Assembly (NCBI GenBank): GCA_003695205.1
Contig: RFIO01000486.1
Coordinates: 1-10,043, forward strand
From: Deltaproteobacteria bacterium
GTDB taxonomy: Bacteria > Desulfobacterota > Desulfuromonadia > Desulfuromonadales > Geothermobacteraceae
DNA length: 10,043 nucleotides
Direction: 5' to 3'
The notes under the pieces are model-generated. The model was not told the origin of the DNA. It ran no database searches and saw only the letters and a program-made list of their open reading frames with translations. Below, piece after piece: positions 1 to 6,133 of the stretch; positions within the stretch are counted from its first letter, which is position 1, and every line of letters starts with the position of its first letter. The translations under genes and the position numbers were made by a program.

Positions 1-245
1 CCGAAACGCCGCACCCGGCGCAAGAAGACCGTCGAGGCTGAAACCTCGACCGAGCCGGCGGCCAGCCAGCCGGCGGAGACGGAAGACAAGCCGGTCGAAG
101 ACAAACCGAAACGCCGCACCCGGCGCAAGAAGACCGCCGAAGCCGAGACTCCGACCGAGCCGGCGCCCAGCCAGTCGGCGGACAGCGAAGACAAGCCGGC
201 CGAGGACAAACCGAAACGCCGTACCCGGCGCAAGAAGACCGCCGA
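1..245 (+). repeat. In-frame tandem repeat, 105-bp period
   Basis: The units begin at 1, 106 and 211, each with ccgaaacgccg. The period is exactly 105 bp (35 codons). Units 1 and 2 differ at 7 of 35 amino acids (V/A, S/P, A/P, P/S, E/D, T/S, V/A). The third unit stays similar only to about 245, where the protein ends. The array may extend to the left of the window. Period and phase are read directly from the sequence. Confidence 0.9.
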
Positions 246-270
246 TGAGGATTCCGTCAAGAAAGACTGA
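1..270 (+). CDS. C-terminal tail of an unidentified protein with basic 35-residue repeats (5' end outside window)
   Basis: Only the last 89 codons are present, in frame 1, ending with TGA at 268-270. They encode two full copies and one partial copy of a 35-residue unit. Each unit starts with the basic block PKRRTRRKKT and continues with an acidic, Pro/Ala/Ser/Thr-rich spacer ending in EDK. The tail finishes ADEDSVKKD. There is no folded domain in this part; it should be disordered, with alternating positive and negative charge. Tails of this kind occur on RNA-binding proteins such as RNase E/G family enzymes, DEAD-box helicases and some ribosome-associated factors, but nothing visible here decides between them. 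The catalytic part lies upstream of the window, so the function is left open. A strong terminator follows 35 nt after the stop. The reading frame is certain; the identity is not. Confidence 0.75.
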   Translation, partial: PKRRTRRKKTVEAETSTEPAASQPAETEDKPVEDKPKRRTRRKKTAEAETPTEPAPSQSADSEDKPAEDKPKRRTRRKKTADEDSVKKD

Positions 271-305
271 ATCCACAGGCACCGAAGCCTGTTGCGCCTG
301 AAAAG

Positions 306-347
306 AAGGCCTGTTCCGCAATCCACGGAACAGGCCTTTGTTCTTGT
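306..347. terminator. Bidirectional Rho-independent terminator
   Basis: A perfect 13-bp stem (306-318 paired with 326-338) encloses a 7-nt loop. On the plus strand it is followed by the T-rich stretch TTTGTTCTTGT. Read on the minus strand, the same stem is followed by TTCTTTTC. It therefore suits both converging genes: the repeat-tailed gene ending at 270 and the HDOD-GGDEF gene ending at 363. Confidence 0.9.
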
Positions 348-362
348 CGCGCCGAGGCTGAA

Positions 363-1925
363 TCAACCCTTGATGCGCTGAAGCCAGCCTGACTTTTTCG
401 GCGCATAGAGCTCCACCCGGTTGCGCCCCTTCTTCTTGGCCTCGTACAGGGCGCTGTCGGCCTGTTCGAGCAGCTCATCCTTGCTGGCCTCGCAGTCCCC
501 GGGAACAAACACACTGACCCCGAAACTGGCGGTCACCGCATAGCGCTCCCCGCGGTCGGCAAATTCGTGTTGGTCGGTCGCCTGGCGCAGCTTTTCAGCC
601 ACGGTCAGCGCCGCCTCGGCATCCGACTCCGGCAACAGGACGGTAAACTCCTCGCCGCCATACCGGGCCAGCAGATCGTAATCGCGCAGCTGTTCCTTCC
701 ACACCCGGCAGGCCTCCCGAAGAACGAAATCCCCTGCCTGATGACCGTAGCTGTCATTGATCCTCTTGAAATGGTCCAGGTCAACCATGATCAGGGCCAG
801 AGGGTGGTCACCGCGTACCGCCCGGTTCAGCTCGCGATCAAAATTCTCCTGAAAATGGCGGTGGTTGGTGACGCCGGTCAGGCCATCTATGTTGGCCAGT
901 TCTTCAAGAATGGCATTTTTCCCCTTCAGTTCTTCATTGAGCCGTTCCAGCTCAAGCTTGGCGGCCACCAGTTCCCGGTTCATCTGCTCGTAGGACATGT
1001 TGAGCAGGCTCAGTTCGATATTGGCCTTCTGCAGGATTTCGGGAATCGAAGGCGTGCCTTCAATCTTGAGACCGAAATACTCGGCGGCACGGGCGACCTC
1101 ATCACTGACAGTCTCCAGAATCCGATCGACAACCTTGCCGGAAACCTTCAGCAGCCGGCCGGCGTCCTTGCGGAAGCGCTCGGCAAACTCGATCGGCCTG
1201 GTCGAATAGAGGATATTGGCGACCAGGTCGGCCAGATAGGCGATGCGAATTTCCCGGGCGACCTCGGCCTGACCGCCGGCGTAGCCGTCCGGATCGTGGT
1301 GGTGGAGAATCGGCAGCACCAGGGTTTCCGGGAACTGCCAGTGACGCGCGGCCTGGGCGCCGATCCAGGTGTGTTCGGCGCCGAGTTCCTGCTGTTCCTT
1401 CTCCAGCAGGTTCCCCCCTCCTTCTTTGGCTTCACGCAGCAGGGCGTCGTAGCGTTCAGGATAGGCCTGCGCCATGATCAGTACGCCGATATTGACCAGC
1501 AGGCTGGCGGTAAATACTTCTTCGGGATCGAGTCCGGTCTTGACCTGCAGCGCCAGCATGCGCGCCGCGACGGCGGTAGCCAGCGACTGCTCCCAGAAAC
1601 GCTGGTAATCGAAACCGGACTGGCCGCGTTTCCGCTCCATGTTGAGGAAAGAAAAGGAGAGCACCAGGCTGCGAACGGCGTTGGTGCCGAGAATGGCGAC
1701 CGCCTGCTGGATGGTGCGCACCTCGTTGGGAAAGCTGTAGAAGGAGCTGTTGACGACCTTGAGTACTTTGGCCGACAGCGAAACATCCTGGGCGATCAGC
1801 CGGGTAATTTCGTAGAGGGTGGTTTCCTCTTTGCCGGTAATTTCGATCAGCTTGGAGGCAACGTTCGACAGGGTCGGCAGGGCGCCGCTTTCAAGGACAT
1901 GCTGCAGGACTTCATCCCGGTTCAT
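363..1925 (-). CDS. HDOD domain-GGDEF diguanylate cyclase hybrid
   Basis: This 520-residue cytoplasmic signalling protein has an HDOD domain (about residues 8-225), a charged coiled-coil linker (about 300-345) and a C-terminal GGDEF domain (about 350-515). The GGDEF domain shows GGEEF at 423-427, the substrate-binding stretch DLDHFKRINDSYGH, and RDYD at 414-417, five residues before GGEEF, which is the usual product-inhibition I-site. It should therefore make c-di-GMP from two GTP. The HDOD domain is an HD-like fold in which the metal-binding HD pair is replaced (LLVNIGVL), so it is a regulatory rather than a phosphodiesterase module. No membrane segment is seen. The ATG at 1925 is preferred because GGAG lies about 6 nt upstream. 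An in-frame TTG at 1952 would add 9 residues and sits only 3 nt from a strong AAGGAGG, so it remains possible. The gene ends in the shared terminator. Its input signal and target pathway are unknown. Confidence 0.93.
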   Translation of the reverse strand: MNRDEVLQHVLESGALPTLSNVASKLIEITGKEETTLYEITRLIAQDVSLSAKVLKVVNSSFYSFPNEVRTIQQAVAILGTNAVRSLVLSFSFLNMERKRGQSGFDYQRFWEQSLATAVAARMLALQVKTGLDPEEVFTASLLVNIGVLIMAQAYPERYDALLREAKEGGGNLLEKEQQELGAEHTWIGAQAARHWQFPETLVLPILHHHDPDGYAGGQAEVAREIRIAYLADLVANILYSTRPIEFAERFRKDAGRLLKVSGKVVDRILETVSDEVARAAEYFGLKIEGTPSIPEILQKANIELSLLNMSYEQMNRELVAAKLELERLNEELKGKNAILEELANIDGLTGVTNHRHFQENFDRELNRAVRGDHPLALIMVDLDHFKRINDSYGHQAGDFVLREACRVWKEQLRDYDLLARYGGEEFTVLLPESDAEAALTVAEKLRQATDQHEFADRGERYAVTASFGVSVFVPGDCEASKDELLEQADSALYEAKKKGRNRVELYAPKKSGWLQRIKG

Positions 1926-2091
1926 GACAGTCTCCACGCGCTGGGGTCTCAATACCCTCCTTATCGGCGCGTGTCGACCGTTGCCCTAGGATAAAATTGA
2001 ATCTGAATCAGCGGGTTTGTGCCCGATGAAGAGAGCTGGCGATGGTTTGTCGATGAAAAGCTCGCTGATTCAGGTCGAACTCAGGCCGGGA
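1926..2091. other. 166-nt intergenic region without a gene
   Basis: No coding region is supported here. The stretch separates the Smr gene from the HDOD-GGDEF gene, both on the minus strand. It contains an 11-bp perfect inverted repeat with an internal imperfect direct repeat, and on the minus strand the A/T-rich tract ATTCAATTTTATCC directly after the distal arm. I could not assign a convincing sigma-70 promoter for the HDOD-GGDEF gene, nor a known riboswitch. In particular, the GEMM c-di-GMP riboswitch core does not match. Confidence 0.6.
2003..2073. repeat. 11-bp inverted repeat enclosing imperfect direct repeats
   Basis: CTGAATCAGCG at 2003-2013 is the exact reverse complement of CGCTGATTCAG at 2063-2073, with 49 nt between them. 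Inside are two related stretches, ggtttgt(gcc)cgatgaa(gag)agct from 2014 and ggtttgt-cgatgaaaagct from 2044, plus a small CGGG/CCCG hairpin at 2012-2025. As minus-strand RNA the arms could close a branched stem ending just before a U-rich stretch, 18 nt after the Smr stop codon. It could be a terminator, a small RNA or a protein-binding site. Confidence 0.6.
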
Positions 2092-2781
2092 TCAGCCTTC
2101 GGACGGGGCTCGGAAGAAGAGGACCAGGGCCCCTTCGCCGCCGAACTGACGCGGCGCCCGTTGCCATTCCAGCAGACCATCCGGACGCTGCAGGCGCAAG
2201 CGGCGCTCGATCGCCTCGCGCACCACCGGCCCATCGGTGCTGTGGTGCCCCTTGCCGGTGATGACCAGCAGCACACATGCCCCCTGGTGGCGGGCATTGA
2301 CCAGGAAGCGATCGAACTTTTCCAGCGCCTCGTCACGGCTGAAACCGTGCAGGTCGAGCCTGGCATCGACCCGCAGCTTGCCGCGCACGAGCTGACGGAT
2401 ACGCCTGGGGGACGCGGCCGGAACACCATCCTCCTCGACAACCCCGTCCTCGAATCGGACATCGAGTTGTCCGAGGGCCTTGAGAAACAGCTTTTCGCCG
2501 TCATCCTCATCGGCAGCAGCCTCGACCGACGGCTTCGGCGGCAGATTTGGTTCCAGATCCTGGCTATCCCCTTCGTCGAGCCGCTCGACGCCCAAACCGG
2601 CCATGGCGGCAAGAAAATCGCCCTCCGGCTCCGCCACGGGTGCGGGCCGTTCCGGCTTTTTCGGGGCCGGTCGCTTCTCCTCTCCCGAGACGACAAACCC
2701 CTTCAGATGGCTGAAGGGGTCGTTTTTGAAATTGCCCTGGCGCGGCGCCTTCGGCCCGCCGGTTTTCTTTTTCCTGGCCAT
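2092..2781 (-). CDS. Smr-domain protein (putative nuclease)
   Basis: A protein of 229 residues whose C-terminal third (about 138-225) is an Smr domain. Visible signatures are LDLHG (142-146), ITGKGHHS (174-181) and the terminal GGEGALVLFFR strand, which match stand-alone Smr proteins such as E. coli SmrA/SmrB. The DLHG and GKG-type motifs are those linked in the family to nicking or RNA endonuclease activity; E. coli SmrB cleaves mRNA at collided ribosomes. The first ~135 residues are a lysine-rich start (MARKKK) followed by a Pro/Glu/Asp-rich, probably disordered linker. No MutS ATPase part is present. The ATG at 2781 is chosen because the upstream gene stops 4 nt earlier (TGA-GACC-ATG), which suggests translational coupling. 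The upstream in-frame extension would overlap that gene without benefit. Substrate (RNA or DNA) cannot be decided from sequence. Confidence 0.88.
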   Translation of the reverse strand: MARKKKTGGPKAPRQGNFKNDPFSHLKGFVVSGEEKRPAPKKPERPAPVAEPEGDFLAAMAGLGVERLDEGDSQDLEPNLPPKPSVEAAADEDDGEKLFLKALGQLDVRFEDGVVEEDGVPAASPRRIRQLVRGKLRVDARLDLHGFSRDEALEKFDRFLVNARHQGACVLLVITGKGHHSTDGPVVREAIERRLRLQRPDGLLEWQRAPRQFGGEGALVLFFRAPSEG

Positions 2782-2785
2782 GGTC

Positions 2786-3511
2786 TCAGCGCCGAACGAT
2801 CTTGCGGCGTCCCTGCATCGCCTTGGTCTGCTTCTTGATGATGGCGCCGGGCTTTTCAAGATGGAACTGGTACCACAGGTCGCCGTACTGCTTCATCTTC
2901 ATCTTGCGCCCTTCCTTGAGCGCCTCGAGATTGACCCGCACCGCCTCCTTGTCATCGGCCTTGGCCACGCCCTTTTCCAGCACCTTGATCGCCTTGTCCT
3001 TCTCGCCGATCCGCTCGAGGCACCAGGCATAGAGGTTGTAGAGCATATCCTCTTTTTTGCTGCCGGAAATCGCCTTGTCGAAGGTTTCCATCATCTTCTT
3101 GTTCTGGCGTTTGTGCATGTAGCAGATCGCCAGCATCGCCATGGAGCTCCAGTTGCGGAAAAAGCCCTTCTGCAGGTAATCGAAGGCTTTGGAAAAATCG
3201 CGCTTGAGGTAGTAGATCGAACCGATCTGGGAATTGACCTGCTCGCGCAGATAGAACTGCCAGCCGGCATAGCGGTAGCCCTGTTCAAGCACCTTGACCG
3301 CTTTTTCGGTGCGATTGGCCTGGATATCCCGCTGGGCGGTATCCATGATGGCCTGCACCTTCTTCATCACCAGTTTGAGCAGCAGGAAATAGACACCTGC
3401 GAATACGATAATGCCTCCGAAGATGGCAACCCAGACATCAAAGCCCGCCAGGTGCTGCAGCACCAGGGTGGTGGCAAAACTGGCTACGGCGGAGATCAGC
3501 AGACTGTACAT
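2786..3511 (-). CDS. Membrane-anchored TPR-like protein
   Basis: A 241-residue protein with two predicted N-terminal membrane helices (about 3-20 and 26-47) and a soluble helical part. The soluble part has TPR-like pairs around 61-85, 95-117, 125-148 and 158-182; the last (a stretch containing AWCLERIGEKDKAIKVLEKG) is the clearest. It ends in a strongly basic tail (KKQTKAMQGRRKIVRR). Positive residues after the second helix (KLVMKK) suggest the TPR part faces the cytoplasm. TPR arrays bind partner proteins, so a scaffold role at the inner membrane is likely, but no partner can be named. There is no rubredoxin-like CxxC tail as in LapB. The ATG at 3511 starts the hydrophobic segment directly; longer in-frame readings use TTG and add non-hydrophobic sequence. 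It is transcribed with smr downstream (4-nt gap) and has a strong candidate promoter upstream. Confidence 0.8.
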   Translation of the reverse strand: MYSLLISAVASFATTLVLQHLAGFDVWVAIFGGIIVFAGVYFLLLKLVMKKVQAIMDTAQRDIQANRTEKAVKVLEQGYRYAGWQFYLREQVNSQIGSIYYLKRDFSKAFDYLQKGFFRNWSSMAMLAICYMHKRQNKKMMETFDKAISGSKKEDMLYNLYAWCLERIGEKDKAIKVLEKGVAKADDKEAVRVNLEALKEGRKMKMKQYGDLWYQFHLEKPGAIIKKQTKAMQGRRKIVRR

Positions 3512-3582
3512 GGGGACGAAAAACCTTTCTGATCGGCGAAATTCCCCGACGCGCTCCGGCGATGGCCGGCTCGGGACAGGCG

Positions 3583-3611
3583 AGTTTAGCAACGCCCCCG
3601 GCAAATGTCAA
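3583..3611 (-). promoter_or_regulatory. Candidate sigma-70 promoter of the TPR-smr unit
   Basis: On the minus strand the -35 box TTGACA (3606-3611, perfect consensus) and -10 box TAAACT (3583-3588, 4 of 6) are 17 nt apart. The expected start of transcription lies near 3576, leaving a leader of about 65 nt before the ATG at 3511. The rest of the 115-nt gap (3512-3626) shows no gene, and no terminator was seen after the U32 gene, so read-through from upstream is also possible. Confidence 0.6.
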
Positions 3612-3626
3612 AGCTTGCGCAAGGGC

Positions 3627-4382
3627 TCAGGCGGGCAGATGCAGGTGGCGCACGATACGGTCGATACCGAGACCGGCAGGATCATCCGGCATCCGGTCGT
3701 TGCGCAGAAACTGGGTATTGCCTGCTTGGTAAAGAGGGGTTCGGGTCTGGGGCGTTTCCAGGGTGAAGGCGGCGCCGCACGCGGGGGTGCAGGGTCGGTC
3801 ATGGCGGGGTTCGCGAAAGGGGCAGTTGCGGCTGCTGGTCACCATGGCCCAGGGCAGATGCAGGCTGCCGGAAAACCCTTCCGGCAGGGGGGCAATCCCC
3901 TGCAGCAGGTTGTCAAGTTCAACCCGCGCAACCCCGATTTCCCGCAGGACCGCGGCGGAAGTCCGACCGTACCATGTCCCCATACGGAAATAGTCCCGCT
4001 GCTGTTCGGTCAGCTCCAGGTCGAGAATCCGGGGACCGCGCTTTTGCCCCGAGAGGGCCCGGCCGCAGACCAGAGCCAGGTCAAGGCCGGCGGAGCGCAC
4101 CAGCTCGGCCATGCCGAGGTCGGAAAAGAGCAGTTCGTCCCCTTCCCGCAGATTCTCCGCGGCGAGACGGACCAGCTGCTCAGCACGCTTCTGCCAGGCT
4201 GGATAGAAGACCGGCGTTACCAGGGTCAGGGGAATGCCGGCGCCACGGCAAAGGTCGATGGCCCGCAGGATGGCGTCATCGTCCGGCATGCGCCAGCAGC
4301 AGAATTCGGCGCCGAAGTAGAGCCGGTCGATGCCATCTGGCAGGTCCGCGGGCAGAAGATGAGTCAGGCAGGCCTGTTCCAT
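3627..4382 (-). CDS. UbiV-like U32 family protein, probable [4Fe-4S] protein
   Basis: A 251-residue soluble protein resembling the peptidase-U32 family, closest by eye to UbiV. Residues 21-31 (LYFGAEFCCWR) align with the YLGEAVCSKRR segment around Cys39 of E. coli UbiV, and FSDLGMAELV (86-95) with the ASDLGVVNM strand. Late in the protein Cys187-x10-Cys198-x3-Cys202 follows the spacing idea of UbiV Cys180/193/197, and a short strand with a Gln (YQAGNTQFL) follows, as in the family. In UbiV these four cysteines hold a [4Fe-4S] cluster needed, with UbiU, for oxygen-independent hydroxylation in ubiquinone synthesis. No UbiU partner is adjacent. The ATG lies one nucleotide after the stop of the transglycosylase gene (TGA-C-ATG), so translation is probably coupled. 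The length is shorter than UbiV (about 290). The family call rests on aligned motifs from memory; the substrate is unknown. Confidence 0.7.
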   Translation of the reverse strand: MEQACLTHLLPADLPDGIDRLYFGAEFCCWRMPDDDAILRAIDLCRGAGIPLTLVTPVFYPAWQKRAEQLVRLAAENLREGDELLFSDLGMAELVRSAGLDLALVCGRALSGQKRGPRILDLELTEQQRDYFRMGTWYGRTSAAVLREIGVARVELDNLLQGIAPLPEGFSGSLHLPWAMVTSSRNCPFREPRHDRPCTPACGAAFTLETPQTRTPLYQAGNTQFLRNDRMPDDPAGLGIDRIVRHLHLPA

Positions 4383-4383
4383 G

Positions 4384-6084
4384 TCAGCCCCGGTCGGCGG
4401 GAACCATCAGCGTCAATTTGTCACCGGGCCGGAGAATGTGATTTTCATCCAGATTGTTCCAGGCCATGATCTGGCGGGTCCCGACCCGGTAACGGCGACC
4501 GATGTCCCAGAGGGTATCGCCGGAGCGCACCCTGTAGACAATCTTTTTCGTCGGGCCGGAATATGAGGATGCGGCCGCCCGTTTTTTGCCGACAGCCCGG
4601 GCGGAGACGATCAGGGTCTGTCCCGGCCGGATGAGGTTGCTCCAGCCCAGTCGGTTCCAGACCCGCAGCTCCTTTTCACTGACGCCGAACCGGGTGGCGA
4701 TCTTCCAGAGGCTGTCCCCTGGACGCACGGTGTAGGTGCGGCGGCGGGTGCGGATGTAGTCGTCGCGCAGCTCATCCAGTGGACGGCGGCTGTAGCCCTT
4801 TTTCAGCGGCAGAATCAGGTCGGTGCCGACCCGAAGAGCGCGCGGATTGGCAATGCTGTTCAGCGCGATGATGTCGTTAACCCTGATGCGGTGCTTCTTC
4901 GCCAGTTTCAGCAGGGTGTCACCGGGACGGACGCGGTGGCGCAGGTAGCGGATGCGATCGGCCGGGTCGAGGGAGGCATAGCCTTCGACGAAGCGCTGGT
5001 GACTCCCTTCGGGCAACCGAATGACATAGCCCTTCTCCCCCGGAGGGGTCGACCAGCGCAGCAGCTCGGGATTGAGACGCTTGATCTCGTCATACTCGCA
5101 ACCGGCCAGCCGGGCGATGACCTCGAGATCGGTCGCCGACGGCAGCGCGACCTCGTCGTAGCGCAGCGGCTCCAGCTTTTCAACCTTGTCAAATCCGTAT
5201 TTGGCCGGATCACGGGTGATCAGCAGCACCGCCAGCAGCTTGGGCACATAGTTGCGGGTCTCCTTCTGCAGGTAGCTGCCGCGCGACAGGGCCCAGAAAT
5301 CGCTGGTACCGTACTTGCGAATCGCCCGGCGGATCTTGCCCGGGCCGGCATTGTAGCTCGCCACCGCCAGGTACCAGTTGTTGCCGAACTGCCGACCGAG
5401 ATCCTTGAGAAACCGCGCCGCCGCCTCGGTCGACTTGACGAAATCACGCCGTTCATCGCGCCACCAGTCGGTCTTGAGACCATACATGTTGGCGGTCGAC
5501 TGGATGAACTGCCAGGGACCGACGGCATGGGCCCAGCTGTAGGCGCGCTCGTTGAAGCCCGACTCGACCATGGCCAGCCAGGCCAGGTCGCGTGGCAGGC
5601 CGTTACGGGCAAAGACCTCCCGCATCATCGGCATGTAGCGCCCTGAACGCCCCAGCCAGCGAGCAAAGACCCGGCGTCCCGGACCGGTGTAGTAGTCGAT
5701 GAAATACTGGACCTTGTCGTTGAGAACCACCGGCAGGTCAAAGTCATCACCTGCAGGCCGGTTCACACCCTCGCTCGCCGGCGGGTTCTGGTCGAAACCG
5801 GTCAGCAGCAGGGTATCATCCAGCGCCTCGCTGTCGAGAGAAACATCGGGCAGGGGCGGGTCGCCGGCCAGCTGCTGCTGCAGCGATTCCGGCAGCAGGC
5901 TCATCTGCGAGGCCGCCCGTTCGAGGGAGGAGATGTCGACCGGCGTACGGGTGACTGACTCGGGGCGGAGCGTGACGGCCGGTTTGGTCTCGACTGCCTG
6001 TGACCGCCCTTCCGTACTGGAACCGGTCAGGGCGCAGCCGCTCAGCAACAGGGCAACAGGAATGAAAAACTGGAAAAATCGCAT
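4384..6084 (-). CDS. mltD: Lipoprotein lytic transglycosylase with SLT and three LysM domains (MltD-like)
   Basis: A 566-residue murein hydrolase. The N-terminus is a lipoprotein signal with lipobox LLSGC (acylated Cys17), so it is probably anchored in a membrane facing the periplasm. After a linker comes an SLT/lysozyme-like domain (about 147-282) with the catalytic Glu174 in MVESGFNE, then GPWQFI and the ASYNAGPGKI motif. These are the signature of family 1 lytic transglycosylases, which cleave MurNAc-GlcNAc bonds to form 1,6-anhydroMurNAc ends. Three LysM peptidoglycan-binding modules follow, at about 382-427, 450-494 and 515-561, each with the RPGDTL/RPGDSL/RSGDTL signature. E. coli MltD has two, so this is a longer relative. 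The ATG at 6084 puts the hydrophobic signal at the very start; a TTG at 6108 would add 8 charged residues. It lies 49 nt after hflX with no terminator between them. MltD is the best name, but related SLT-LysM proteins exist. Confidence 0.92.
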   Translation of the reverse strand: MRFFQFFIPVALLLSGCALTGSSTEGRSQAVETKPAVTLRPESVTRTPVDISSLERAASQMSLLPESLQQQLAGDPPLPDVSLDSEALDDTLLLTGFDQNPPASEGVNRPAGDDFDLPVVLNDKVQYFIDYYTGPGRRVFARWLGRSGRYMPMMREVFARNGLPRDLAWLAMVESGFNERAYSWAHAVGPWQFIQSTANMYGLKTDWWRDERRDFVKSTEAAARFLKDLGRQFGNNWYLAVASYNAGPGKIRRAIRKYGTSDFWALSRGSYLQKETRNYVPKLLAVLLITRDPAKYGFDKVEKLEPLRYDEVALPSATDLEVIARLAGCEYDEIKRLNPELLRWSTPPGEKGYVIRLPEGSHQRFVEGYASLDPADRIRYLRHRVRPGDTLLKLAKKHRIRVNDIIALNSIANPRALRVGTDLILPLKKGYSRRPLDELRDDYIRTRRRTYTVRPGDSLWKIATRFGVSEKELRVWNRLGWSNLIRPGQTLIVSARAVGKKRAAASSYSGPTKKIVYRVRSGDTLWDIGRRYRVGTRQIMAWNNLDENHILRPGDKLTLMVPADRG

Positions 6085-6133
6085 AGACACATCCGCACGG
6101 TCGCCCAACCCTAGGTCAGAAAACCCTTATCTG

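Noticed and set aside
567..1994. A 475-codon plus-strand open frame opposite the HDOD-GGDEF gene
   Set aside because: An antisense shadow: the minus-strand frame has complete HDOD and GGDEF motifs and a good ribosome-binding site, and the plus-strand frame has neither.
1953..2091. A GEMM-type c-di-GMP riboswitch before the GGDEF gene
   Set aside because: The minus strand has a CAAACCATCG stretch that recalls the GEMM core, but the GGACGCAAAG segment and the second helix are missing.
2017..4469. Overlapping plus-strand open frames (273, 350 and 352 codons) opposite the smr, TPR and U32 genes
   Set aside because: All are antisense to genes with recognisable motifs or coupled spacing, and none shows a recognisable domain.
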